A stretch of DNA of 64,000 nucleotides from positions 25,561-89,560 of IMG/VR virus record IMGVR_UViG_3300020463_003399. One strand, written 5' to 3'. Under the pieces are notes generated by a model. It had not been told where the DNA came from, did no database searches, and saw only the letters and a list, made by a program, of their open reading frames with translations. The number at the start of each line of letters is the position of its first letter. Within the stretch, counting starts at the first letter, position 1. The position numbers and the translations under genes were made by a program. Shown here piece by piece: positions 8,847 to 15,788 of this stretch. Origin of the DNA: a virus.

Positions 8847-8855
8847 CATAAATAT
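8847..8855 (+). promoter_or_regulatory. Late-type promoter box for terminase large subunit
   Basis: CATAAATAT lies 29 bases before the ATG at 8876 and right after the upstream terminator. The first base differs from the commonest version in this genome (G). Confidence 0.55.
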
Positions 8856-8875
8856 AATTAAATGAGTATTTAATT

Positions 8876-10435
8876 ATGGCAGATTTAACTAAAAAAGCAT
8901 ATCAAAAAACACAGTTTAGCAATCAGCAATTACTAGATTTTAGTAAGTGTGCAAATAACCCTTTCTATTTTCTGAATAATTACTTTAAGATTCAGCATCC
9001 TACAAAAGGTAGTATGACATACGATGCATATGAATTTCAAAAAGGACTGTTACACTCTTATCACGATTACAGATTTTCTATTTCTATGTTAGGTAGACAG
9101 ATGGGAAAATCTACCTCTGCGGCTGGATATCTTTTATGGTTTGCAATGTTTAATCCTGACCAAACTATTTTAATTGCGGCTCACAAATATTCAGGTGCCC
9201 AAGAAATCATGCACAGAATTAGACATGCTTATGAATTATGCCCTGACCATATTAGAGCAGGTGTTACAAGTTATAATAAAGGTAGTTTAGAGTTTGACAA
9301 TGGTTCACGTATCATAGCACAAGCAACTACAGAAAATACAGGTCGTGGTCTTTCAATTTCTTTACTATATTGTGACGAGTTTGCATTCGTTAGACCTAAT
9401 ATTGCAAAAGAGTTCTGGACTTCAATATCTCCTACTCTAGCAACAGGTGGTAAAGCAATTATTACTTCAACACCAAACTTAGATGATGACCAATTTGCTC
9501 TCATATGGAGTGGTGCTAATAAAAATATAGATGAACATGGTAATGAAAAAGAAACAGGTATTAATGGCTTTAAACCATTCAAAGCTATATGGGACGAACA
9601 CCCTGATAGAGATAATGAATGGGCAAAAGAAGAAAGAACACGTGTAGGTGAAGAAAGATTTTTACGTGAACACGAATGTCAGTTCATTGCTTTTGATGAA
9701 ACTTTAGTAGATAGTATTAAACTATCTCATTTATCAGGCAAAGAACCTCTTATGAAAACAGGACAGGTCAGATGGTATGAAAAAATTAATAAAAATTCTA
9801 CTTACATTGTTGGTCTTGATCCTGCTATGGGTACTGGAGGAGATTATTCAGCAATCGAAGTTTGGAGTTTACCAGAACTAGTACAAGTTGCAGAATGGCA
9901 AAGTAATCGTACAGATGTTAGAGGTCAAGTAAAAACAATGCATGACATACTAACTATTCTGAAAGAAGAAATGGCTGAACTTGGAAATAATAGTCCAGAA
10001 ATATATTGGTCAGTTGAAAATAACTCATTAGGCGAAGCCTCTCTTATAGTAATTGAAGAAATGGACGAAGATAAATTCCCTGGTGAATTCTTACATGAAC
10101 CAAAGAAAAAAGGAATACAGAAAGCAATAAGAAAAGGCTTTACTACTTCATATAAAACAAAAATTACTGCATGTATGAAAATGAAGTCTTGGATAGAAAG
10201 CGATAAAATGGTTCCTCTGAGTAGAAATTTAATCAGAGAATTAAAAACATTTATAGCAAAGGGTAAAAGTTTTGAGGCAAAATTGGGGGAAACAGACGAT
10301 TTAGTATCTGCAACACTTTTATGTATACGACAAATACAAGTAATATCACGATTCGATGAAGAATTTATGGAGACATTAGGGGAATCATTGGATAGTGATG
10401 ATAATTACAATGACCCTCTTCCTGTGATAATTTGA
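8876..10435 (+). CDS. 17: Terminase large subunit, packaging ATPase-nuclease (gp17-like)
   Basis: The motor that pumps DNA into proheads and cuts headfuls. The N-terminal ATPase carries a Walker A variant LGRQMGKST at residues 72-80 and Walker B ISLLYCDEFAF near 161-171, with the coupling motif TSTPN near 198. The C-terminal RNase H-like nuclease starts at GLDPAMGTGGDYSAIEVW (Asp315), with a second acidic site in SVENNSLGEA (about 379) and a third in GETDDLVSA (about 484). Length 519 is somewhat shorter than T4 gp17 (610) but all motifs are intact. The start has its own late-type box but only a weak ribosome-binding site. Confidence 0.95.
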   Translation: MADLTKKAYQKTQFSNQQLLDFSKCANNPFYFLNNYFKIQHPTKGSMTYDAYEFQKGLLHSYHDYRFSISMLGRQMGKSTSAAGYLLWFAMFNPDQTILIAAHKYSGAQEIMHRIRHAYELCPDHIRAGVTSYNKGSLEFDNGSRIIAQATTENTGRGLSISLLYCDEFAFVRPNIAKEFWTSISPTLATGGKAIITSTPNLDDDQFALIWSGANKNIDEHGNEKETGINGFKPFKAIWDEHPDRDNEWAKEERTRVGEERFLREHECQFIAFDETLVDSIKLSHLSGKEPLMKTGQVRWYEKINKNSTYIVGLDPAMGTGGDYSAIEVWSLPELVQVAEWQSNRTDVRGQVKTMHDILTILKEEMAELGNNSPEIYWSVENNSLGEASLIVIEEMDEDKFPGEFLHEPKKKGIQKAIRKGFTTSYKTKITACMKMKSWIESDKMVPLSRNLIRELKTFIAKGKSFEAKLGETDDLVSATLLCIRQIQVISRFDEEFMETLGESLDSDDNYNDPLPVII

Positions 10436-10442
10436 TAAATAC
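10434..10442 (+). promoter_or_regulatory. Late-type promoter box overlapping the gp17 stop
   Basis: GATAAATAC begins inside the TGA stop codon of the large terminase gene and lies 30 bases before the next ATG, with AAAGGAA as Shine-Dalgarno. Confidence 0.72.
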
Positions 10443-10463
10443 ATCTATAAAGGAATTTATAAA

Positions 10464-11909
10464 ATGGCTGTTAATTATTCAACAATCGCAGAAAAAATTA
10501 TGCGTTTTATTCAAGGAAATGGTCTTTCTTTGAAAATGTTTGATTCGTCAAATGGTAAAAGTGTGTCTACTCCAGATGATGCACGATTTTTCTATATCGA
10601 TGAACCAAATATGATGGTAACAATAGACGAATCTTCAAAAGAGATAAAGTTACATTTAGGAGAAGGCGTTGATATTGATAAACCAAAAGCAGAAAAAATA
10701 ATGAACAGTCTTAAAAAACTTTCAAGTGAGTATATGTTAGATTTTGATGTTAGGTCTTTTGGCAAACACATCGAACCAAAAAACTATGCTTACAAATTAG
10801 ACAAAAATAAGGAGCAGACTATGAGTGATGTATTCAATGAAGGTATGTCCAAATTAGAAGGATCTTCACGTACTAGTCGCCAGACACTGGAAAATGTAAG
10901 ACTAATCGTCAAACACCGTGCGCCAGTAAACGAGGAGCAACGTGGAGCACGTTCTCGTAACATTTCATCAATCTTTGTTGAAAATGCAGACGGTGAACGT
11001 TTCAAGTATCCGTTTAAACATTTAAATGGTGCTAGAGCAATGGCGAGACACGTATCACATGGTGGTGTACCTAGCGACATGGTGGGCGAAGCAATTATAG
11101 AACTATCAACTAACTTATCAAAGTTAAAAGAATTTATGAATGTTGTTAATAAGCAATCTCTTATTAATGAAAACAATCGTTCAGTTGTACTAAATGTAAA
11201 ACGTAGAATGGAATCGATTAAAGAATCTATCAAACGTGTACAAGGTGCAAAAGGGTATCAAGCATTTGTTGAAAAACTAGCTATCAAAGAGCAAGAAGAA
11301 AACAAAGCTGAGATTACAGAAGATACAGTAGATAACTACGTTAAAAAATTTACTAAAACAACTTTTGAAGAATCATTAAGAGAAGTTTTACCATTAATTC
11401 ATCGTATCAATGAAGAAGAAATGGAAGATAATCGCATGAATCAAATTCAAACAGTAATGAGCATAATTACTGCAAAGGATAAAAAGACAGGCGACAAAAT
11501 GAATCGTATCTACTTCCCAGGTCGTACTGATGGTTTTGATTTTGATAAAATTAAAAAACAATACGCAGAACCTCGTTCTAAGGATGAAGCAGAAGAACAG
11601 AAGAAAATGAAACTTGCTTTACAGATTGATGATTTAGCACACCGTGTAGACGTTGATGCTAGAGATGACAAGAAACGTAAAAACAAAGGTCATGATAGAG
11701 CGGCTGAATTATCAAACTTCTTAGGTGATGTTGCAGATGATATTCGTGCAGGAACAAACTTAACACAAGACAAATTAAAACTTGCAGGTTATCTTATGAA
11801 GTTATCTAAATCTGCTACAGAAAACGAAGAAGTTCAAGCACAGAACATCGAAGAAAAATTCGATACAATGCTATCAGAAGCATTTTCGAAGTTTGAGATA
11901 CCGGCGTAA
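10464..11909 (+). CDS. Large virion structural protein, unnamed
   Basis: A 481-residue protein with its own late promoter next to the terminase gene, so very probably a virion component. I cannot assign a T4 counterpart. Residues 1-115 are a mixed alpha/beta region; from about 118 (MSDVFNEGMSKLEGSS) on it is almost entirely helical, including RRMESIKESIKRVQGAKGYQ and a highly charged stretch KKTGDKMNRIYFPGRTDGF then KRKNKGHDRA. An internal start at 10821 (MSDVFNEGM) is preceded by AAGGAG, so a shorter product covering only the helical part could also be made. Confidence 0.6.
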   Translation: MAVNYSTIAEKIMRFIQGNGLSLKMFDSSNGKSVSTPDDARFFYIDEPNMMVTIDESSKEIKLHLGEGVDIDKPKAEKIMNSLKKLSSEYMLDFDVRSFGKHIEPKNYAYKLDKNKEQTMSDVFNEGMSKLEGSSRTSRQTLENVRLIVKHRAPVNEEQRGARSRNISSIFVENADGERFKYPFKHLNGARAMARHVSHGGVPSDMVGEAIIELSTNLSKLKEFMNVVNKQSLINENNRSVVLNVKRRMESIKESIKRVQGAKGYQAFVEKLAIKEQEENKAEITEDTVDNYVKKFTKTTFEESLREVLPLIHRINEEEMEDNRMNQIQTVMSIITAKDKKTGDKMNRIYFPGRTDGFDFDKIKKQYAEPRSKDEAEEQKKMKLALQIDDLAHRVDVDARDDKKRKNKGHDRAAELSNFLGDVADDIRAGTNLTQDKLKLAGYLMKLSKSATENEEVQAQNIEEKFDTMLSEAFSKFEIPA

Positions 11910-11914
11910 TAGAT

Positions 11915-12220
11915 ATGATTATAACAATTATTGGTGAGCAAGAGTTTGTTAAAACTACAGAAACTACAGTAAGTGATGCTAAAAGAGTTTATATATCTTG
12001 GGCAAAAGAATCTGTAACTACTGAAGGTAAGTATATCGAACATAAAGAACTTACTGACAAAACTCAGCCATATGACGAATCTACAAATCCATATGTATCA
12101 ATTGGTAAAGTATACATGACTAAAGAGCAACCTATTGTTATAAGAAAGTATCCAACAGACGTTCTTATATCAAACGTAGGATCAAATGTCATATCAGCGA
12201 CACCGATTTTCGATAGATAA
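11915..12220 (+). CDS. Small late protein, unknown function
   Basis: A 101-residue, beta-rich protein starting five bases after the upstream structural gene and ending just before a terminator, so it is the last gene of that late unit. No motif recognised. The strand pattern (MIITIIGEQEF, VYISWAKESV, PIVIRKYPTDVLIS) would fit a small virion decoration or fibre-attachment domain, but that is only a guess. Confidence 0.55.
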   Translation: MIITIIGEQEFVKTTETTVSDAKRVYISWAKESVTTEGKYIEHKELTDKTQPYDESTNPYVSIGKVYMTKEQPIVIRKYPTDVLISNVGSNVISATPIFDR

Positions 12221-12242
12221 TATTCAAAAAATTCAATAAAAT

Positions 12243-12268
12243 AGGGGCGTTTTGGCGCCCCTTTTTTT
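12243..12268 (+). terminator. Rho-independent terminator closing the packaging unit
   Basis: AGGGGCG pairs with CGCCCCT around a TTTTGG loop, followed by a run of T. It separates the late virion block from the gp32 replication block. Confidence 0.93.
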
Positions 12269-12305
12269 ACCCACAAAAAAATTTCAAAAAATTCGTATTT
12301 AATGC

Positions 12306-12334
12306 TTGACTTTGCATAAAAAGATAAGTATACT
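12306..12334 (+). promoter_or_regulatory. Sigma70-like promoter of gp32 gene
   Basis: TTGACT and TATACT are separated by 17 bases. The transcript would have a leader of about 75 bases before gp32. Confidence 0.8.
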
Positions 12335-12335
12335 T

Positions 12336-12403
12336 AGTACATGTTTGAATATATTTTTGTAATATGTACTCAGGCTAATATAAAACTAATACAGGCTAAT
12401 ATA
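12336..12403 (+). promoter_or_regulatory. Structured gp32 leader with direct repeats; candidate autoregulatory site
   Basis: The leader holds a 7-bp hairpin (AGTACAT at 12336-12342 with ATGTACT at 12364-12370) followed by two exact 12-base direct repeats CAGGCTAATATA at 12371-12382 and 12392-12403, 21 bases apart, ending at the Shine-Dalgarno. In T4, gp32 represses its own translation by binding a pseudoknot plus AU-rich single-stranded leader. That this element does the same job is inference. Confidence 0.5.
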
Positions 12404-12414
12404 GGAGAAATATA

Positions 12415-13440
12415 ATGGCAACTTTAGCAGAAATACGTGCAAAACTTCTTGCACAAGACTCTAAATCGGCAGACAATGCCAACGCAAATCGTGGGGTAGA
12501 CGCAATCTATCCTTTCTGGAATATGGATACTGATTCAACATCAGTTATTCGTTTTCTCCCAGATGCGGACAACTCAAATACATTTTTCTGGCGTGAACGT
12601 CAAATCATTAAGATGCAATTCCCTGGTGTAAAAGGTGGGGATACGTCTAAGCCAGTTACTGTACAAGTTCCGTGTGTGGAAATGTGGGGTGACACGTGTC
12701 CAGTTCATGCTGAGATACGTCCTTGGTTCAAAGATCCAGCAATGGAAGACATTGGAAGAAAGTATTGGAAAAAACGTTCATACATCTTTCAAGGTTTTGT
12801 TGTAACGGATCCTATGAATGAGGAAACTCCTGAAAATCCAATACGTAGATTTGTAATTGGACCTCAAATTTTTAAACTTCTTAAATCTGCTCTTATGGAT
12901 CCAGATATGGAAAATCTTCCAACTGACTATGATGCAGGTACAGATTTTCGTTTAACGAAAACTCAAAAAGGTCAATATGCTGACTACTCAACTTCAAATT
13001 GGGCACGTAAAGAACGTTCTCTAAATGAAGAAGAACGTAAAGCTATTGAAACTCATGGGTTATACGACTTAAACGAGTTCATGCCAAAACGTCCTAGTGA
13101 TGAAGACTTACGTATCATCATGGAGATGTTTGAATCATCAGTTGATGGTAACTTGTATGATCCAGAGAAGTTTGGTTCTTATTATAAACCATATGGTTTG
13201 GATTTGGGTAATACAAAATCAACTCCAAAAGCAGAGGCAACAACGAAAGTTGCTGAAACTACTACTGCTCCAGTTCAAGAAACTGCTCCAGTTCAAGAAA
13301 CTCCTGCTCCAAAGGCAGAAGTTAAGGCTGAACCAGCAATGGCTGAGGCAACAACTGCACCAGCAACTGCTAGTGTAAGTAATGGTAGTACAGACGCCGC
13401 TGATATCCTGGCGATGATTAGAAATCGTAAATCTGATTAA
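12415..13440 (+). CDS. 32: Single-stranded DNA-binding protein (gp32-like)
   Basis: gp32 coats single-stranded DNA in replication and recombination. The N-terminal helix MATLAEIRAKLLAQDSK is the cooperativity domain; the OB-fold core follows (IYPFWNMDTDSTSVIRFLPD, FFWRERQIIKMQFPG) with zinc-type ligands in VPCVEMWGDTCPVHAEIR near residues 86-103. The C-terminus (after about 265) is a flexible Ala/Pro/Thr/Glu tail ending MIRNRKSD, the region that recruits partners in T4. The tail holds an exact 18-base tandem repeat. It leads the UvsX-UvsY block and has its own promoter. Confidence 0.93.
   Translation: MATLAEIRAKLLAQDSKSADNANANRGVDAIYPFWNMDTDSTSVIRFLPDADNSNTFFWRERQIIKMQFPGVKGGDTSKPVTVQVPCVEMWGDTCPVHAEIRPWFKDPAMEDIGRKYWKKRSYIFQGFVVTDPMNEETPENPIRRFVIGPQIFKLLKSALMDPDMENLPTDYDAGTDFRLTKTQKGQYADYSTSNWARKERSLNEEERKAIETHGLYDLNEFMPKRPSDEDLRIIMEMFESSVDGNLYDPEKFGSYYKPYGLDLGNTKSTPKAEATTKVAETTTAPVQETAPVQETPAPKAEVKAEPAMAEATTAPATASVSNGSTDAADILAMIRNRKSD
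13267..13302 (+). repeat. 18-bp tandem duplication in the gp32 C-terminal tail
   Basis: Two identical 18-base units encode APVQET twice. The repeat sits in the disordered tail, so its copy number could vary without damaging the DNA-binding core. Confidence 0.85.
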
Positions 13441-13456
13441 ATCATCAATTAACTTA

Positions 13457-13478
13457 AGAGGGAGGGAAACCTCCCTCT
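13457..13478 (+). other. GAAA-tetraloop hairpin between gp32 and uvsX, no poly-U
   Basis: A perfect 9-bp stem (AGAGGGAGG / CCTCCCTCT) closed by a GAAA loop lies 17 bases after the gp32 stop. It is not followed by T residues, so it is unlikely to be a normal terminator; it may protect or process the gp32 mRNA 3' end or tune read-through into uvsX. Confidence 0.75.
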
Positions 13479-13497
13479 ACTATAAAAGGAGTAAAAG

Positions 13498-14589
13498 ATG
13501 CCAAGAGCATTTGATGTAAGTAAATTTAGAAAGAGCATAACAAAATCGGTACCCGGTGTTAGTGCAGGATTTCGTGATCCAGATACATGGGTATCAACAG
13601 GCAATTATTGTCTAAACAGATTAATTAGTGGAGACTTTCATAAAGGTGTTCCATTAGGAAAAGTAACAGTACTAGCAGGCGAAAGTGGTGCAGGTAAATC
13701 ATTTATTGCCGCAGGTAATGTTGTTAGAAATGCACAACAAAAAGGTATATACGTAATTCTTATCGATAGTGAGAATGCGTTAGATGAAAAATGGCTACAT
13801 GCGTTAGATGTAGATACAAGTGAAGATAAGTTATTGAAATTAAATGTAGCAATGATTGATGAAGTTGCTAAGATTATTAGTGATTTCATGAAAGGTTACA
13901 AAGACGATTACGCAGATGCAGATGATGAAGATAGACCAAAAGTACTCTTTGTACTTGATTCGCTTGGAATGATGTTAACACCAACAGATGTTGACCAATT
14001 CAATAAAGGTGATATGAAAGGTGATATGGGTCGTAAACCTAAGGCACTGGCGGCACTTGTAAGAAATTGTGTTAATATGTTTGGTGATTATAATGTAGGT
14101 ATGGTTGCAACAAATCATACATATGCATCACAAGATATGTTTGACCCTGATGATAAAATTTCAGGTGGTCAAGGATTTATCTATGCGAGTTCGATTGTTG
14201 TTGCAATGAAAAAACTAAAATTAAAAGAAGACGAGGCAGGTAATAAAATTTCAGAAGTACGTGGTATTAGAGCCGCTTGTAAAGTTATGAAAACTCGTTA
14301 TTCAAAACCTTTTGAAGGTGTGCAAGTAAAAATTCCATACGAAACAGGAATGGATCCGTATAGCGGTCTAGTTGATTTCTTTGAATCAAAAGGTGTTCTT
14401 GTAAAGTCTGGTAATAAACTTGCTTATACAACTTCATCAGGTGAGATAATGTCAGAGTTCAGAAAAAACTGGACAGGTGATAAACTTGATGTTATCATGA
14501 AAGAATGGGGAACAAAAGATTTCTACGATGAATCAGAAGAACTAGAGACTCTAGTAGAAGAAAAATTAGAAGTAAAAGAGGAAGCATAA
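13498..14589 (+). CDS. uvsX: RecA-like recombinase UvsX
   Basis: UvsX catalyses strand exchange for recombination-dependent replication. Walker A is GESGAGKS at residues 61-68, Walker B is the strand VLFVLDSLGMM near 148-158, and the region NHTYASQDMFDPDDKISGGQG holds the L2-type DNA-binding loop. At 363 residues it is close to T4 UvsX (391). The acidic C-terminus (SEELETLVEEKLEVKEEA) is typical. Its stop overlaps the next start (TAATG), tying it to the QueD-like gene. Good Shine-Dalgarno AAAAGGAG. Confidence 0.95.
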   Translation: MPRAFDVSKFRKSITKSVPGVSAGFRDPDTWVSTGNYCLNRLISGDFHKGVPLGKVTVLAGESGAGKSFIAAGNVVRNAQQKGIYVILIDSENALDEKWLHALDVDTSEDKLLKLNVAMIDEVAKIISDFMKGYKDDYADADDEDRPKVLFVLDSLGMMLTPTDVDQFNKGDMKGDMGRKPKALAALVRNCVNMFGDYNVGMVATNHTYASQDMFDPDDKISGGQGFIYASSIVVAMKKLKLKEDEAGNKISEVRGIRAACKVMKTRYSKPFEGVQVKIPYETGMDPYSGLVDFFESKGVLVKSGNKLAYTTSSGEIMSEFRKNWTGDKLDVIMKEWGTKDFYDESEELETLVEEKLEVKEEA

Positions 14590-15035
14590 TGAGTAAATAT
14601 TTTTCGACTAAGTGTTATGGGCATAACATCGGACTAAGTGCGGTGTTTAGACAGCCATTAGCACACTCACATTGTAAACTATTACATGGATATAGTTTAT
14701 CATTTAAATTCACATTTGGTTGTGATGAACTTGATGAACGTAATTGGGTAGTAGATTTTGGTGGACTTAAGCCTCTTAAAGCATGGCTTGAAGATACTTT
14801 TGACCACAAGGTTGTAATTGATGTAAATGATCCTAAAAAAAATGATTTACTATTACTAGAGACTCAAGGTCTTGCAAGTATTGTACAACTTGATGGTGTG
14901 GGGGTCGAAAAGTTTTCTGAACATGCTTGGCGAAAGGCAGACGAGTTAGTAAGGAAAATGACAGATAATCGATGTAGATGTATTCGGGTTGAATGTGCAG
15001 AACATGGCGCAAACTCGGCAATTTATGAGGTGTAA
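14589..15035 (+). CDS. QueD / 6-pyruvoyl-tetrahydropterin-synthase family enzyme
   Basis: Family members convert 7,8-dihydroneopterin triphosphate to a 6-carboxy- or 6-pyruvoyl-tetrahydropterin, the first step toward queuosine and other 7-deazaguanines. The sequence shows the catalytic Cys and zinc His block HSHCKLLHGYSLSF (Cys29, His33), DFGGLKPLKAWLEDTFDHK and the C-terminal Glu-His pair in CAEHGANSAIYEV. Position 35 is Tyr where E. coli QueD has a third zinc His (HGH); His12 could substitute. I believe a subgroup of the family shares HGY. No other queuosine or deazaguanine gene is visible here, so the pathway partner would be the host or genes outside the window. Confidence 0.82.
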   Translation: MSKYFSTKCYGHNIGLSAVFRQPLAHSHCKLLHGYSLSFKFTFGCDELDERNWVVDFGGLKPLKAWLEDTFDHKVVIDVNDPKKNDLLLLETQGLASIVQLDGVGVEKFSEHAWRKADELVRKMTDNRCRCIRVECAEHGANSAIYEV

Positions 15036-15260
15036 ATGTCTTCTATTGATATTGAAACAGTATTTGAATTATGGGAAAGAATAAAACCATGTGTACCAGC
15101 AAAAGACAAATTAGAAGTTGCAGAAATTTTTATTAAGGTAACAGACGAGGCTGGTGTACCAAAAGAAGATATAGAAGATTTAGTATCGCAAGATAAAATA
15201 TTAGAAGAGGCATTTGACCGATACTATGAAGATGATTATGAAGAAGAAGAGGAATGGTAG
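15036..15260 (+). CDS. Small acidic protein between queD-like gene and uvsY
   Basis: A 74-residue, very acidic protein (C-terminus YYEDDYEEEEEW) with no named domain. It starts directly after the QueD-like stop and ends three bases before uvsY, so it is part of the recombination operon. A role as a protein-DNA mimic or partner of UvsX or UvsY is conceivable from the charge but untested. Confidence 0.65.
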   Translation: MSSIDIETVFELWERIKPCVPAKDKLEVAEIFIKVTDEAGVPKEDIEDLVSQDKILEEAFDRYYEDDYEEEEEW

Positions 15261-15263
15261 TTT

Positions 15264-15731
15264 ATGAATTGGTATAGCGAAGTTGTAAAAAATTGGGGTA
15301 AGATTCCTGATATGGTTGATTTCTATGCTAATGAGTTATTAGAGGCTAGAAAAGAAGTCAAAATATATGGCAATGTGGAAAAGAACTCCACACAACTTCC
15401 TGCATATGTTGAACTACGATTTTCTCAATTACAAGAACTAGAGGCAGTACTAGAGCATCTTAATATTCAGTTACGAAAGAAAAGAAGTGAATACTTGAGA
15501 AAGTATCTAGAGAACTATAATAAGGCTCTCAGTTCACGTGATGCAGAGAAGTATGCAGATGGTGAGCAAGAAGTCGTAGCGATAAGTGAATTGATTAATC
15601 AAGTTGCTTATACAAGAAACCAATTCTTAGGTATAACTAAGGGATTTGAGATTAAACATTTTCAGTTAACCAACATAATTAAACTACGGGTTGCAGGAAT
15701 GGAAGATGCTGAAATAAACAATAGACATTAA
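15264..15731 (+). CDS. uvsY: Recombination mediator UvsY
   Basis: UvsY loads UvsX onto gp32-coated single-stranded DNA. The 155-residue protein is nearly all helical, with a basic helix (LNIQLRKKRSEYLRKYLENY) and the C-terminal phrase RNQFLGITKGFEIKHFQLTN, which parallels T4 UvsY's FCSGALDAIKSRGFAIKHIQ. Its place three genes after uvsX supports the call. Length is slightly above T4 UvsY (137). Confidence 0.75.
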   Translation: MNWYSEVVKNWGKIPDMVDFYANELLEARKEVKIYGNVEKNSTQLPAYVELRFSQLQELEAVLEHLNIQLRKKRSEYLRKYLENYNKALSSRDAEKYADGEQEVVAISELINQVAYTRNQFLGITKGFEIKHFQLTNIIKLRVAGMEDAEINNRH

Positions 15732-15734
15732 GAA

Positions 15735-15759
15735 TCTTGTATCTTGGTTAAATACAAGA
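15735..15759 (+). other. 8-bp hairpin in uvsY-nrdA gap
   Basis: TCTTGTAT pairs perfectly with ATACAAGA around a nine-base loop in the 57-base gap. There is no T run, so it is more likely an mRNA processing or stability element than a terminator. Confidence 0.5.
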
Positions 15760-15788
15760 CCATGATAGAAAGAGGATAGGGAGATAGA

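Noticed and set aside
13097-13378. Long Gln/Leu-rich frame inside gp32
   Set aside because: It is a shifted reading of the gp32 C-terminal tail with low-complexity composition; gp32 itself has clear motifs, promoter and ribosome site.
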